Assembly (NCBI RefSeq): GCF_015679325.1
Contig: NZ_JADPVI010000002.1
Coordinates: 424,798-488,797 of the forward strand
DNA length: 64,000 nucleotides
Reading direction: 5' to 3'
Source: Kaistella gelatinilytica
GTDB taxonomy: Bacteria; Bacteroidota; Bacteroidia; Flavobacteriales; Weeksellaceae
The position numbers were made by a program, and so were the translations under genes. The notes under the pieces were generated by a model. It saw only the letters and a program-made list of their open reading frames with translations. It was not told where the DNA came from and made no database searches. Position 1 is the first letter of the stretch. Each line of letters opens with the position of its first letter. This document shows positions 55,298-62,448 of the stretch, piece by piece.

Positions 55298-55613
55298 GCC
55301 GGATTCTGTAAACTGACCGAAGTCAAAATGCCTGTTATTTATCTACGTTGTACATTGCTGCAAAACTTTAGCTGATTACCCCTCGGTTTTTGGAGCGAGC
55401 CACTCCTATTTTCATTTCTGAAAAAATCCGATATACTTAACATTGCACCGCAAAGAGTTTACCTGGTTTCACTATAAATTAATATACATACTTTCTGTTG
55501 CACTTGTCCTGATCTCACGACCGACGGATGTTATCCGCTTTGCTGCTCTTTGGTGTCCGGACTTTCCTACCCCAAACGAATCTGGAATCAACAAGCCGTT
55601 TTTCTTGTGGAGG
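55278..55613 (-). ncRNA. rnpB: RNase P RNA, bacterial class A
   Basis: On the minus strand the universal 5' core AGGAAAGTCCGGAC (55555-55568) and the 3' core ACAGAATCCGGCTTAT (55294-55309) are both present, about 250 nt apart. The ends pair perfectly as helix P1: 55598-55610 with 55280-55292 (13 bp, GTTTTTCTTGTGG-type arms). Total length ~335 nt is normal. It is the catalytic RNA of tRNA 5' maturation. Exact ends are estimated from P1. The 3' end overlaps the CPBP protease gene by about 18 nt. Confidence 0.95.
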
Positions 55614-55710
55614 GCAAATATAAGATAATTCTGAATATTTGTTAGTTGTGCAATTTTAGATTTTAGGTTTTGGACAGAAAATTGCTAAGAAGAGACTTTA
55701 AAAATTGTCT

Positions 55711-55718
55711 TACATTTG
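55711..55718 (+). promoter_or_regulatory. -7 box candidate for MscS gene
   Basis: TACATTTG, exact, with only 4 nt between it and the ATG at 55723. If used, the mRNA would be almost leaderless. No -33 match. Confidence 0.3.
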
Positions 55719-55722
55719 AATT

Positions 55723-56556
55723 ATGAATTATTACGAAACAATACTTTCTGTTCTGGATAAATGGTACAAAGGATTTGCGGAAGCAACGCCCAGAATTGCG
55801 GTAGGGATTTTGGTATTCCTGCTTTTTTTAGCGCTAAGCTCTTTTCTAAGTAAGATTTCGGTAAGGATTTTTCATAAATTTTTCCCCAAAAGTAAGAACA
55901 GATCGGTTGTCGCGTTAATTAAAGTTTTCAAATTTCTCATCATTCTTTCAGGTGCATTCATCTCTCTGGAAATAATGGGAATGGGCGGATTTGTTCTGAA
56001 ATTTATTGGAAGTTTGGGAGTTGCCGGAGTGGTCGCCGGAGTTGCTCTGAAGGATCTAGTTTCTTCGATGTTTTCTGGAGCTTTGGTCGGAATTGACAAA
56101 TCTTTTGCAGATGGCGATTACGTTTCCATAAAAGATGTAACAGGAGTTGTAGAAAAAATTGGCTTCTTGACCACGAAAATCATTACTGATGAAGGTAAAA
56201 AAGTTTTCGTCCCAAATCAACTTATTTTCAGTGCGCCATTCATCAATTATTCGGCATCAGGACAGCGAAAAGTTTTCCTTGATTTACAAATTGCGAGCGA
56301 TCAGGATCTGGAGAAAACGACAAAAGTTATTCTGGATGAAATTAAAACTTTCGATGCTACAGATCATATCGATGAAGCTCAGGTCATTATTTTAAAACAA
56401 TCTTTTGGAATTTTCTATTTGCAAGCTCGATTTTTCATGAAGAAAGGAGAAAATATTGCGAAGGTCAAAAGTGATGCGCTGTTAAAATTAAAAAATAAAT
56501 TAGAAGAATCCGGAATAAGACTGGCTACTCAAATACAGACTGACCCAAGTATTTAA
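55723..56556 (+). CDS. Small-conductance mechanosensitive channel (MscS family)
   Basis: 277 residues. Three N-terminal membrane segments lead into the pore helix TM3 (FIGSLGVAGVVAGVALKDLVSSMFSGALVG), with the Gly/Ala packing pattern of MscS. The beta domain follows (DKSFADGDYVSIKDVTGVVEKIGFLTTKI, VFVPNQLIFSAPFINYS) and then the C-terminal alpha/beta domain. It opens under membrane tension to release solutes during hypo-osmotic shock. Confidence 0.95.
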   Translation: MNYYETILSVLDKWYKGFAEATPRIAVGILVFLLFLALSSFLSKISVRIFHKFFPKSKNRSVVALIKVFKFLIILSGAFISLEIMGMGGFVLKFIGSLGVAGVVAGVALKDLVSSMFSGALVGIDKSFADGDYVSIKDVTGVVEKIGFLTTKIITDEGKKVFVPNQLIFSAPFINYSASGQRKVFLDLQIASDQDLEKTTKVILDEIKTFDATDHIDEAQVIILKQSFGIFYLQARFFMKKGENIAKVKSDALLKLKNKLEESGIRLATQIQTDPSI

Positions 56557-56586
56557 TCAACAGACATCTTTAATCAAAATTTATAT

Positions 56587-56618
56587 AAAAAAAGGATGCT
56601 GAATTAACAGCATCCTTT
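56587..56618 (-). terminator. Terminator of the metallopeptidase gene
   Basis: AAAGGATGCTG (56591-56601) pairs perfectly with CAGCATCCTTT (56608-56618). The minus strand continues into a T-run; the plus side is weaker. It lies between the converging MscS and metallopeptidase genes. Confidence 0.85.
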
Positions 56619-56640
56619 CCTATTTTAAGAAATTTAAGAA

Positions 56641-58818
56641 TTATTTTTTGATCATAAATTTTTCACTTAATTTTTCTCCGGTTTTCATTTCAATGTTTAA
56701 AATGTAATTTCCGTTGATCAATTTTTCTACATTAATTTTTCCATCTTTTGAAACATTTCCGGCACTCACCAATCTTCCTGTGGTATCGTAAATTTTATAA
56801 GACGCACTTTCAGATTTATTCATTTTAATGTTTACCTCATGTTTCGCAGGATTCGGATAAATTCCAATATTTTTTGTACTGCTGTCAAGGGTCGCCAAAT
56901 TCTTTTTAACAGAAAAGAAAGAGGAATTCAAAGCGTAGTAAATATTATTTACAGCTTTCACCATTATTCTTGCAGAAGCAATATCTAAATTTGGCAGCAT
57001 TACCGAAGCTGAACCATTGTTTGCAACCGTGGCAAGAACAACATCGAAGTTGGCACCATTATCTTTAGACAAAAGTATTTGAACTTGCGCTGTATTTACT
57101 GGTGCAACGTTTGTTCCGGCAACATTCCAGGTCACTGTAATTGCATTTGCTGCATCATATTGAATATTGGTAGACTGCGAGGTCACTACAAACGGACCTG
57201 AATTGTCAACTTTTACCAACATTAAATCTCTTGCTGCCTGATTTCCAGTTGGTCGGTTATCATTAACTAAAAGAGAGAAATTTAAATTTCTTGCTACACT
57301 TGGCGTCACTTCCCATTTTGGAACAAGATTATTTGCCAAAACTGAACTCATCACCGGAAAATATCTGGAAGGCGAAACTGTAGCGTACAAAGATCGGTAC
57401 ACTGGTCCTCCAGTAGCTGTAGCAACAGGCGGTTGCGTATTACTGGTATTATCCAGCTGTTCCCATAAATAGGTGATCGGATCATTATCCGGATCGGTCC
57501 CAACACCCGTTAAAACAAAAGCAGTTCCTTTCGGGATCGTATAATCCAAGCCTGCATCTGCAGTAGGAACCTGATTATTATTTGCCGTTTTTACAGAACA
57601 GTCAGATCCTCTTCTAACAACATTGTACATTTCATTCACACTTGCAGAGTGAAAATAGGCATCACTATTTGGTTGTACGTTATTTACCCCACAAATTCCG
57701 GCGTAAGCCATAATTGTTGTGCCACTTCCCGGTTCGAATGCGGTTGCGTTGTTTACGTTTCCGCCGCCACAAGATCCCGTTCCGGCACGAAAAGTATGAT
57801 TTCCACCAAATTGATGACCCATTTCATGCGCAACATAATCAATATCAAATGCATCATTGATCGGCGCACCAGAACCTGTAACTCCTTCTGCTTTACTTGT
57901 TGTACAGATCACGCCTAAACCAGCAACTCCACCACCGCCGGTAGAAAAAACGTGTCCAATATCATAATTTGCCGATCCTATTATTGAATTAAGAGTTGCT
58001 GTATTTTCATCTAACATTGCAACTCCATCATTATTGGTGTAAGGATCTGTCGCAGCATTCGTGTAAACGATTAAATTGTTGTTAGCGACCATTACCATAG
58101 TAACAGAAATTGTTTTTTCGTAAACCCCATTCACTCTGGTCATTGTTACCGCCATTGCAGCTAAAGCTTTTGGAACGGTTCCACCGTGGAAAGCTGTGTA
58201 TTCTCCAGTTGCCGCAAGTGCCAAACGATAAGTTCGAAATTTACCATCAAATACAAGAGGTGCTTTTCCATTAATATCAGCTTCGGTCTGCTCTCTTAAT
58301 TCTTTTACATCACATTGAAAAAGACGGTCGTTTGCAGGAAGATCTTCTCTTTTGTAGAAGATATATTTTGAAAGGTCTTTGGTGTAGTTATCTAAATAAC
58401 TGATTTCCCATCCATCAAAATACATCGCACTGATCCCGTTGTCTGGAGTTACGCTAAAACGAATTGAGTTTTGCTTGTTATTTTGTTCCCAACCTACATA
58501 AGAGCGGATATCCGGATATTTCGCCTGAAGTTGAGGCTCCATTACAGAAGCTTCCTGTACGATATACTTTTTGAAAGTGCCGTCTGCACCAGGAAAAGTA
58601 ATTAATTTCGATTCATCAGCAGAAAATCGCTGCGGAACTTTTGACAGATCATTTTTCAGTTGAACCAGATTGACTTCATAGACCGTGATCTTTTTTGGCT
58701 GAACCCAGCGTTGCGCAACATTCTCTTTTGGAACAGTATTAACTTTGGCCCAGTAGTTTTGTCCGAAACCCATCACTGCGAGGAGCATCAGCGAAAGAGT
58801 AAAAATTTTTGTTTTCAT
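56641..58818 (-). CDS. Secreted M12B (reprolysin-like) zinc metallopeptidase with T9SS sorting domain
   Basis: 725 residues with signal peptide ending VMGFGQ. A propeptide-like region (to ~190) precedes the catalytic domain, with the zinc motif HEMGHQFGGNHTF (HExxHxxGxxH) and downstream GTTIMAYAGICG Met-turn. About 420-630 are Ig/Reprolysin-associated beta domains. The final ~75 residues are a type A sorting signal (IGIYPNPAKHEVNIKM...NGNYILNIEM...EKFMIKK). Hence a surface-attached or secreted protease exported by T9SS/SprA. A small lipoprotein gene ends 15 nt upstream. Confidence 0.93.
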   Translation of the reverse strand: MKTKIFTLSLMLLAVMGFGQNYWAKVNTVPKENVAQRWVQPKKITVYEVNLVQLKNDLSKVPQRFSADESKLITFPGADGTFKKYIVQEASVMEPQLQAKYPDIRSYVGWEQNNKQNSIRFSVTPDNGISAMYFDGWEISYLDNYTKDLSKYIFYKREDLPANDRLFQCDVKELREQTEADINGKAPLVFDGKFRTYRLALAATGEYTAFHGGTVPKALAAMAVTMTRVNGVYEKTISVTMVMVANNNLIVYTNAATDPYTNNDGVAMLDENTATLNSIIGSANYDIGHVFSTGGGGVAGLGVICTTSKAEGVTGSGAPINDAFDIDYVAHEMGHQFGGNHTFRAGTGSCGGGNVNNATAFEPGSGTTIMAYAGICGVNNVQPNSDAYFHSASVNEMYNVVRRGSDCSVKTANNNQVPTADAGLDYTIPKGTAFVLTGVGTDPDNDPITYLWEQLDNTSNTQPPVATATGGPVYRSLYATVSPSRYFPVMSSVLANNLVPKWEVTPSVARNLNFSLLVNDNRPTGNQAARDLMLVKVDNSGPFVVTSQSTNIQYDAANAITVTWNVAGTNVAPVNTAQVQILLSKDNGANFDVVLATVANNGSASVMLPNLDIASARIMVKAVNNIYYALNSSFFSVKKNLATLDSSTKNIGIYPNPAKHEVNIKMNKSESASYKIYDTTGRLVSAGNVSKDGKINVEKLINGNYILNIEMKTGEKLSEKFMIKK

Positions 58819-58833
58819 AAGTAGGTATTGAAT

Positions 58834-59277
58834 TTATTGTTTAGAATATTTAATGTCTATTTTTTTGGGAGTTATTTTTTGAAGTATTTTAATTAAAACA
58901 TTAGGCGCTGTTCTAATCGTTTTCGCAATTTGAGGATTGTCAAAATCCTCTACATCGATCATTAAAATATTGTTTTGAAGATATACCCTTTTAATATTCA
59001 CATCGTTCGAATTTTTTAAGATAGGTTTAAAAATTACGTAGGATTCGTCATCGTTTACGTGTGGAATTGGAGGTGATCTTTGGCCTCCATAATTTTTTCG
59101 GATTGCTTCATAGACGGCGTTCATTTGCTTTTGTGAATCGATGATCAAAAATTTTTTCGGCGTCAGGCTAAAGTTGTGATGATAAACATCTTCAAATTCA
59201 AGATTCATTTTTTTCGATTTATTTTGAGATAAACACGATACAAAAAAGAGTGATAAAAGCAGTGCGATAGGTTTCAT
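58834..59277 (-). CDS. Small lipoprotein upstream of the metallopeptidase, possibly PrcB-like
   Basis: 147 residues. The signal ends in a lipobox-like FFVSC (Cys about 15), so probably a lipoprotein. The mature part (FLIIDSQKQMNAVYEAIRKNY...ESYVIFKPI...NDVNIKRVYLQNNILMIDVE) has the look of the PrcB C-terminal beta domain found in protease-complex lipoproteins. That resemblance is weak and from memory. The 15-nt gap to the protease start suggests one transcript and a related job, such as protease assembly or inhibition. Confidence 0.7.
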   Translation of the reverse strand: MKPIALLLSLFFVSCLSQNKSKKMNLEFEDVYHHNFSLTPKKFLIIDSQKQMNAVYEAIRKNYGGQRSPPIPHVNDDESYVIFKPILKNSNDVNIKRVYLQNNILMIDVEDFDNPQIAKTIRTAPNVLIKILQKITPKKIDIKYSKQ

Positions 59278-59464
59278 ACATAGTGATAATAGTGCGTCTG
59301 AAATTATTTATTATTTGACCCGTTTCGTAAGTAAAGTTAAACGATTCTCAAGGAATATTCCCTTTGCTCAACAAATACTTAAAAAAATTCCTTTTAAGGG
59401 AAATAACAGGTCATTAATTGAAATTATATTTTTTGCCGATATAATTTTATTTAAAACTTATCAC

Positions 59465-60043
59465 TTAATTTTTATGCATGTTCGTAGAATCTACCATCAC
59501 GATCTCACCAGTAACAAATGGAGGAGGAATAGACACCACTTTCTTCGTAGGTTTCTGTACAAGCGATTTTTTTTTCGGCTTTGATTGAGGATTTATTAGA
59601 GAAGAATCTGTCTTCACCGGTGCAAGCTTTCCAAGAGGAAAACCTTGACCGAGTGGCTGCATTCTCGATTTTATTGTATCTGAACCATGTGCTGAAGCCA
59701 AAGTCTGCTGCTGCACCACATTTTTTTTCTCGCAACCTGTAAGTACGAATAAAAAGGTTACGGCAGAAACCATCAAACCAAACCTTGAAAAATGTTGATT
59801 GGTGTAGAGATTCATCCGGACGACGAATTTCTGTAACCTATTGTAAGTGATGATTTGATCTGGTTTTAATCTGCCACAGATGTTTCCGTTTTCCTGCTCA
59901 TAAATTTTTGAAATTTCAAGTGAAGAGGTTTCCGTAAAATCATAGACTTTCTTCTGACAGACACCACAGAATTTTCCTTTTTCTTCGGGCGACATATCTT
60001 CCCAGTTTTCGTGACAGGGTTTTGGGATGGTGAAGTTTTTCAT
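59465..60043 (-). CDS. Membrane protein with N-terminal Cys-cluster motif
   Basis: 192 residues from the ATG at 60043 (MKNFTIPKPCHENW); the frame extends 17 codons upstream without typical sequence. The N-terminus holds C10-H11, FCGVC (C26/C29) and ICGRL (C56), a possible metal-binding ribbon. The CHENWxxMxPxxKGxFCxxC...VxDFT pattern is, from memory, found at the N-terminus of many Chryseobacterium membrane proteins. One membrane segment (about 88-103) ends in VLTGC, a lipobox-like site. The last ~90 residues are Pro/Ser/Lys-rich. Function unknown. Confidence 0.75.
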   Translation of the reverse strand: MKNFTIPKPCHENWEDMSPEEKGKFCGVCQKKVYDFTETSSLEISKIYEQENGNICGRLKPDQIITYNRLQKFVVRMNLYTNQHFSRFGLMVSAVTFLFVLTGCEKKNVVQQQTLASAHGSDTIKSRMQPLGQGFPLGKLAPVKTDSSLINPQSKPKKKSLVQKPTKKVVSIPPPFVTGEIVMVDSTNMHKN

Positions 60044-60160
60044 GCTCAAAAGTTTTGTAGAATAAAGAAAAATTATTTCAATATAAATGTACACTTATTT
60101 TAAACTTTGGAAAGTAGAAAATCTTTTGAAATAAAATCTGCTATTTCCTGCTGGTGATTT

Positions 60161-60200
60161 CTCACAAAGACGCAAAATTTTTACGCAATGACCGCAAAGA
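60161..60200. repeat. CGCAAAGA-type intergenic repeat
   Basis: CTCACAAAGACGCAAAATTT followed by TTACGCAATGACCGCAAAGA: repeated (C)GCAAAGA/ACGCAA words as in a repeat commonly met between Bacteroidota genes (recognised from memory). Confidence 0.55.
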
Positions 60201-60276
60201 TATTTTTTGGAATTAATAAAAGTATAAGAAAGTTTGGCTTTTTAAATAAGTATAAAATTGATCACTTGCGTATTTA

Positions 60277-60307
60277 ACCGTGTCAAGGTTCGAAACCTTG
60301 ACACGGT
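60277..60307. repeat. Perfect 14-bp inverted repeat
   Basis: ACCGTGTCAAGGTT (60277-60290), CGA, then its exact reverse complement (60294-60307). It lacks an adjacent gene end on either strand (nearest stops are hundreds of bases away), so it is not an obvious terminator. It is GC-richer than its surroundings. Confidence 0.8.
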
Positions 60308-60450
60308 TTTATAAAAATCGGTTTTTCAAAAATGTTTTAGGGTTTCTATTATTTACAGAATGACGATTTTATAATTTGTCTGACTGAGCATTCCTTAAAG
60401 ACATATCACTTCGTTTAAACCAAAATTTTAGACTTTATTTTTCAGCTGAA

Positions 60451-60480
60451 TCAGTGAAGATCTGTGGAATCTGTGCGACA
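60451..60480. repeat. TCTGTGGAATCTGTG repeat fragment
   Basis: TCTGTGGAATCTGTGCG carries the same AATCTGTG word as the larger element at 62218-62310. Probably a decayed copy. Confidence 0.5.
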
Positions 60481-60532
60481 AAAAATAACAAAAATATTTT
60501 GCAAAAGCCTTCAATCAATAACAAACCCCAAA

Positions 60533-60600
60533 CTAGCCCCGATTGAAACGGCATCCTTTTTTGACAAGGAACGAGGAAAAAAAGATAGAGCCCTTCGACA
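60533..60600. repeat. Dispersed intergenic repeat, copy B (AGCCCCGATTGAAACGGCATCC)
   Basis: CTAGCCCCGATTGAAACGG then CATCCTTTTTT, followed by A-rich sequence that can pair with the T-run. It matches copy A at 43266. Confidence 0.65.
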
Positions 60601-60647
60601 GTCTCAGGATAAACTCCAAGCCGGAAATAGCTAATAAAAAGAAATAA

Positions 60648-60678
60648 AAAAAACCGCCTCAAATTAATGAAACGGTTT
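60648..60678 (-). terminator. Terminator of sucC
   Basis: AAACCG (60651-60656) pairs with CGGTTT (60673-60678). On the minus strand the stem is followed by a T-run, 22 nt past the sucC stop. Confidence 0.65.
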
Positions 60679-60699
60679 CTCTTTTATATTTTAAAAATC

Positions 60700-61893
60700 T
60701 TAGTGACCTAAAACTTCTTTTACTTTATTAGCAGCTTCTTCCAAAGTGATCACGGAATGAACCGGTAAACCAGAATCATCGATCAATTGTTTTGCTTCTA
60801 CTGCATTGGTACCTTGAAGCCGAACGATCAAAGGAACAGGAAGACTTCCCATCGCTTTGTAAGCATCTACGATTCCCTGTGCAACACGGTCGCAACGAAC
60901 AATCCCACCAAAAATATTGATCAAAATTGCTTTTACGTTTGGATCTTTCAAGATAATTCCGAAAGCTTTCTGAACTCTTTCAGCATCGGCAGTACCACCA
61001 ACGTCTAAGAAGTTTGCAGGATTACCGCCGGATAATTTGATAATATCCATCGTCGCCATCGCAAGACCAGCTCCGTTTACCATACAGGCAACGTCACCAT
61101 CTAACTTCACGAAGTTCAAACCAGCTTCACCAGCTTCAACATCCGTCGCATCTTCTTCTCTTGTATCTCTTAATTCAGCCAGATCTTTGTGACGGAATAA
61201 AGCGTTGTCATCTAAAGAAACCTTAGCATCAACCGCAAGAATTCTATTGTCAGAAGTTTTTAAAACGGGGTTAATTTCGAAAAGTGAAGCATCAATTCCA
61301 ACATAAGCGTTGTAAAGAGAAGCGATGAATTTTACGAAATCTTTGTGAGCAGCACCTTCTAAACCTAAGTTGAAAGCGATTTTTCTTGCCTGAAAACCTT
61401 GCAAACCAACACCTGGATCAACCACTTCGTTATGAATTAAATGTGGCGTTACTTCTGCAACGTGCTCAATATCCATTCCACCTTCTGTAGAATAAACGAT
61501 CATATTTTTCCCTTGTGCTCTGTCTAAAAGAATAGAAACATAAAATTCTTTTGTTTCAGTTTCGCCAGGTTGATAAACATCTTCCGCAACTAAAATGAAA
61601 TTCACTTTTTTCCCTTCTGCCGAAGTTTGTGGAGTCACCAACTGCATTCCAATAATGTTTTTAGCATTTTCTTTCAGTTTTTCCATGGTTGGAGAAAACT
61701 TTACGCCGCCGCCTTTTCCACGTCCACCTGCGTGAACCTGAGCTTTAACAACCCAGCCTTCGTTTCCGTTCATTTCTGTCAACTTTTTTGCTGCAGCTTC
61801 AGCTTCGTCAACATTATTTGCGATAAAACCTCGTTGGATGTTTACGCCGTATTTTGCCAAAATTTCTTTCGATTGGTACTCGTGAAGATTCAT
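60700..61893 (-). CDS. sucC: Succinyl-CoA synthetase (ADP-forming) beta subunit
   Basis: 397 residues, normal length. The ATP-grasp domain is at the N-terminus (MNLHEYQSKEILAKYGV, VVKAQVHAGGRGKGGGVKF). The C-terminal CoA-ligase domain has LDGDVACMVNGAGLAMATMDIIKLSGGNPANFLDVGGTA and INIFGGIVRCDRVAQGI. It makes succinate plus ATP in the TCA cycle with SucD, whose gene is not in this window. This split from sucD is common in flavobacteria. A -7 box is at 61932. Confidence 0.97.
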   Translation of the reverse strand: MNLHEYQSKEILAKYGVNIQRGFIANNVDEAEAAAKKLTEMNGNEGWVVKAQVHAGGRGKGGGVKFSPTMEKLKENAKNIIGMQLVTPQTSAEGKKVNFILVAEDVYQPGETETKEFYVSILLDRAQGKNMIVYSTEGGMDIEHVAEVTPHLIHNEVVDPGVGLQGFQARKIAFNLGLEGAAHKDFVKFIASLYNAYVGIDASLFEINPVLKTSDNRILAVDAKVSLDDNALFRHKDLAELRDTREEDATDVEAGEAGLNFVKLDGDVACMVNGAGLAMATMDIIKLSGGNPANFLDVGGTADAERVQKAFGIILKDPNVKAILINIFGGIVRCDRVAQGIVDAYKAMGSLPVPLIVRLQGTNAVEAKQLIDDSGLPVHSVITLEEAANKVKEVLGH

Positions 61894-61931
61894 ATTATTT
61901 TTGTTAGATATTTATTTTTTTTAAAGATTTA

Positions 61932-61939
61932 CAAATTTA
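61932..61939 (-). promoter_or_regulatory. -7 box candidate for sucC
   Basis: TAAATTTG on the minus strand, exact TAnnTTTG, 39 nt before the start. Confidence 0.4.
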
Positions 61940-61981
61940 AGAAAATTTGCTTAGATACTGGGATTCGTGTTTAAATTATTT

Positions 61982-62130
61982 GGGGCGCACATTTGACTTT
62001 ATTGAAAGGCTTTTTTTTGATTTTTTTGGGGCGCACATTTCCGCCCTCCACTCCCGCTTTTTTTCTTGGTGACTTCGGCTTTGCTCAGTCATCAATAAAA
62101 AAGAGCTCCGTTCAGGTCGGGGCGCGATTA
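61982..62130. repeat. GC-rich composite intergenic repeat (GGGGCGCAC units)
   Basis: GGGGCGCACATTT occurs at 61982-61994 and 62028-62040, and GGGGCGCG at 62119. Between them lies CCGCCCTCCACTCCCGC, a T/A-rich inverted stem, and AAGAGCTCCGTTCAGGTCGG. From memory this unit (CCCGCTTTTTT...AAAAAAGAGCTCCG) recurs between Chryseobacterium genes. No gene is visible. Confidence 0.65.
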
Positions 62131-62217
62131 TTTTCTCACTAGAAATATTTTTTTTATTACAACTGAACGTTTCGATCTATTGACAGATGAGCACAGTGGT
62201 ATCAAAATTTTTCGGCT

Positions 62218-62310
62218 CACAGATTTCACGGATTGACACAGATTCTTAACTACAAACTTTTCACAAGAATAAAAAAAGAGTTCATCCGTGAAAATCCGTG
62301 CAAATCTGTG
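62218..62310. repeat. Long imperfect inverted repeat (CACAGATTTCACGG type)
   Basis: CACAGATTTCACGGATT (62218-62234) is matched, reversed, by AATCCGTGCAAATCTGTG near 62293-62310 with one extra base, across a 58-nt spacer. The motif CACAGATTTxxACGGAT is a common Bacteroidota intergenic repeat by recollection. Nothing coding is seen here. Confidence 0.65.
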
Positions 62311-62420
62311 CGGAAGAAAACATATTGTCGAATCGTTATGATGGCAAACTTAATCTGAGTGATTACTCCATGATCTAATTTTAAATTGTAAATGTTGACC
62401 AAAGTCTTTCAATGATTAAC

Positions 62421-62428
62421 TAAATTTG
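62421..62428 (+). promoter_or_regulatory. -7 box candidate for psd
   Basis: TAAATTTG, exact TAnnTTTG, 20 nt before the ATG at 62449. A GTTG at 62394 is too far for an ideal -33. Confidence 0.45.
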
Positions 62429-62448
62429 TCAGTCAGCAACTTATTAAT

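Larger units (their letters stand above)
60044..60699. other. Gene-free intergenic region filled with short repeats
   Basis: About 655 bp with no convincing gene. It contains four separate short repeat elements (listed individually) and the sucC terminator at its right end. The open frame at 60435-60662 is made of repeat sequence and has no domain or start context. Confidence 0.7.

Noticed and set aside
55443-55628. 61-codon frame at 55.4-55.6 kb
   Set aside because: The sequence is explained by the RNase P RNA on the minus strand.
60435-60662. 75-codon minus-strand frame between the Cys-cluster gene and sucC
   Set aside because: It is composed of dispersed-repeat sequence and ends in the sucC terminator region; no protein family resemblance.
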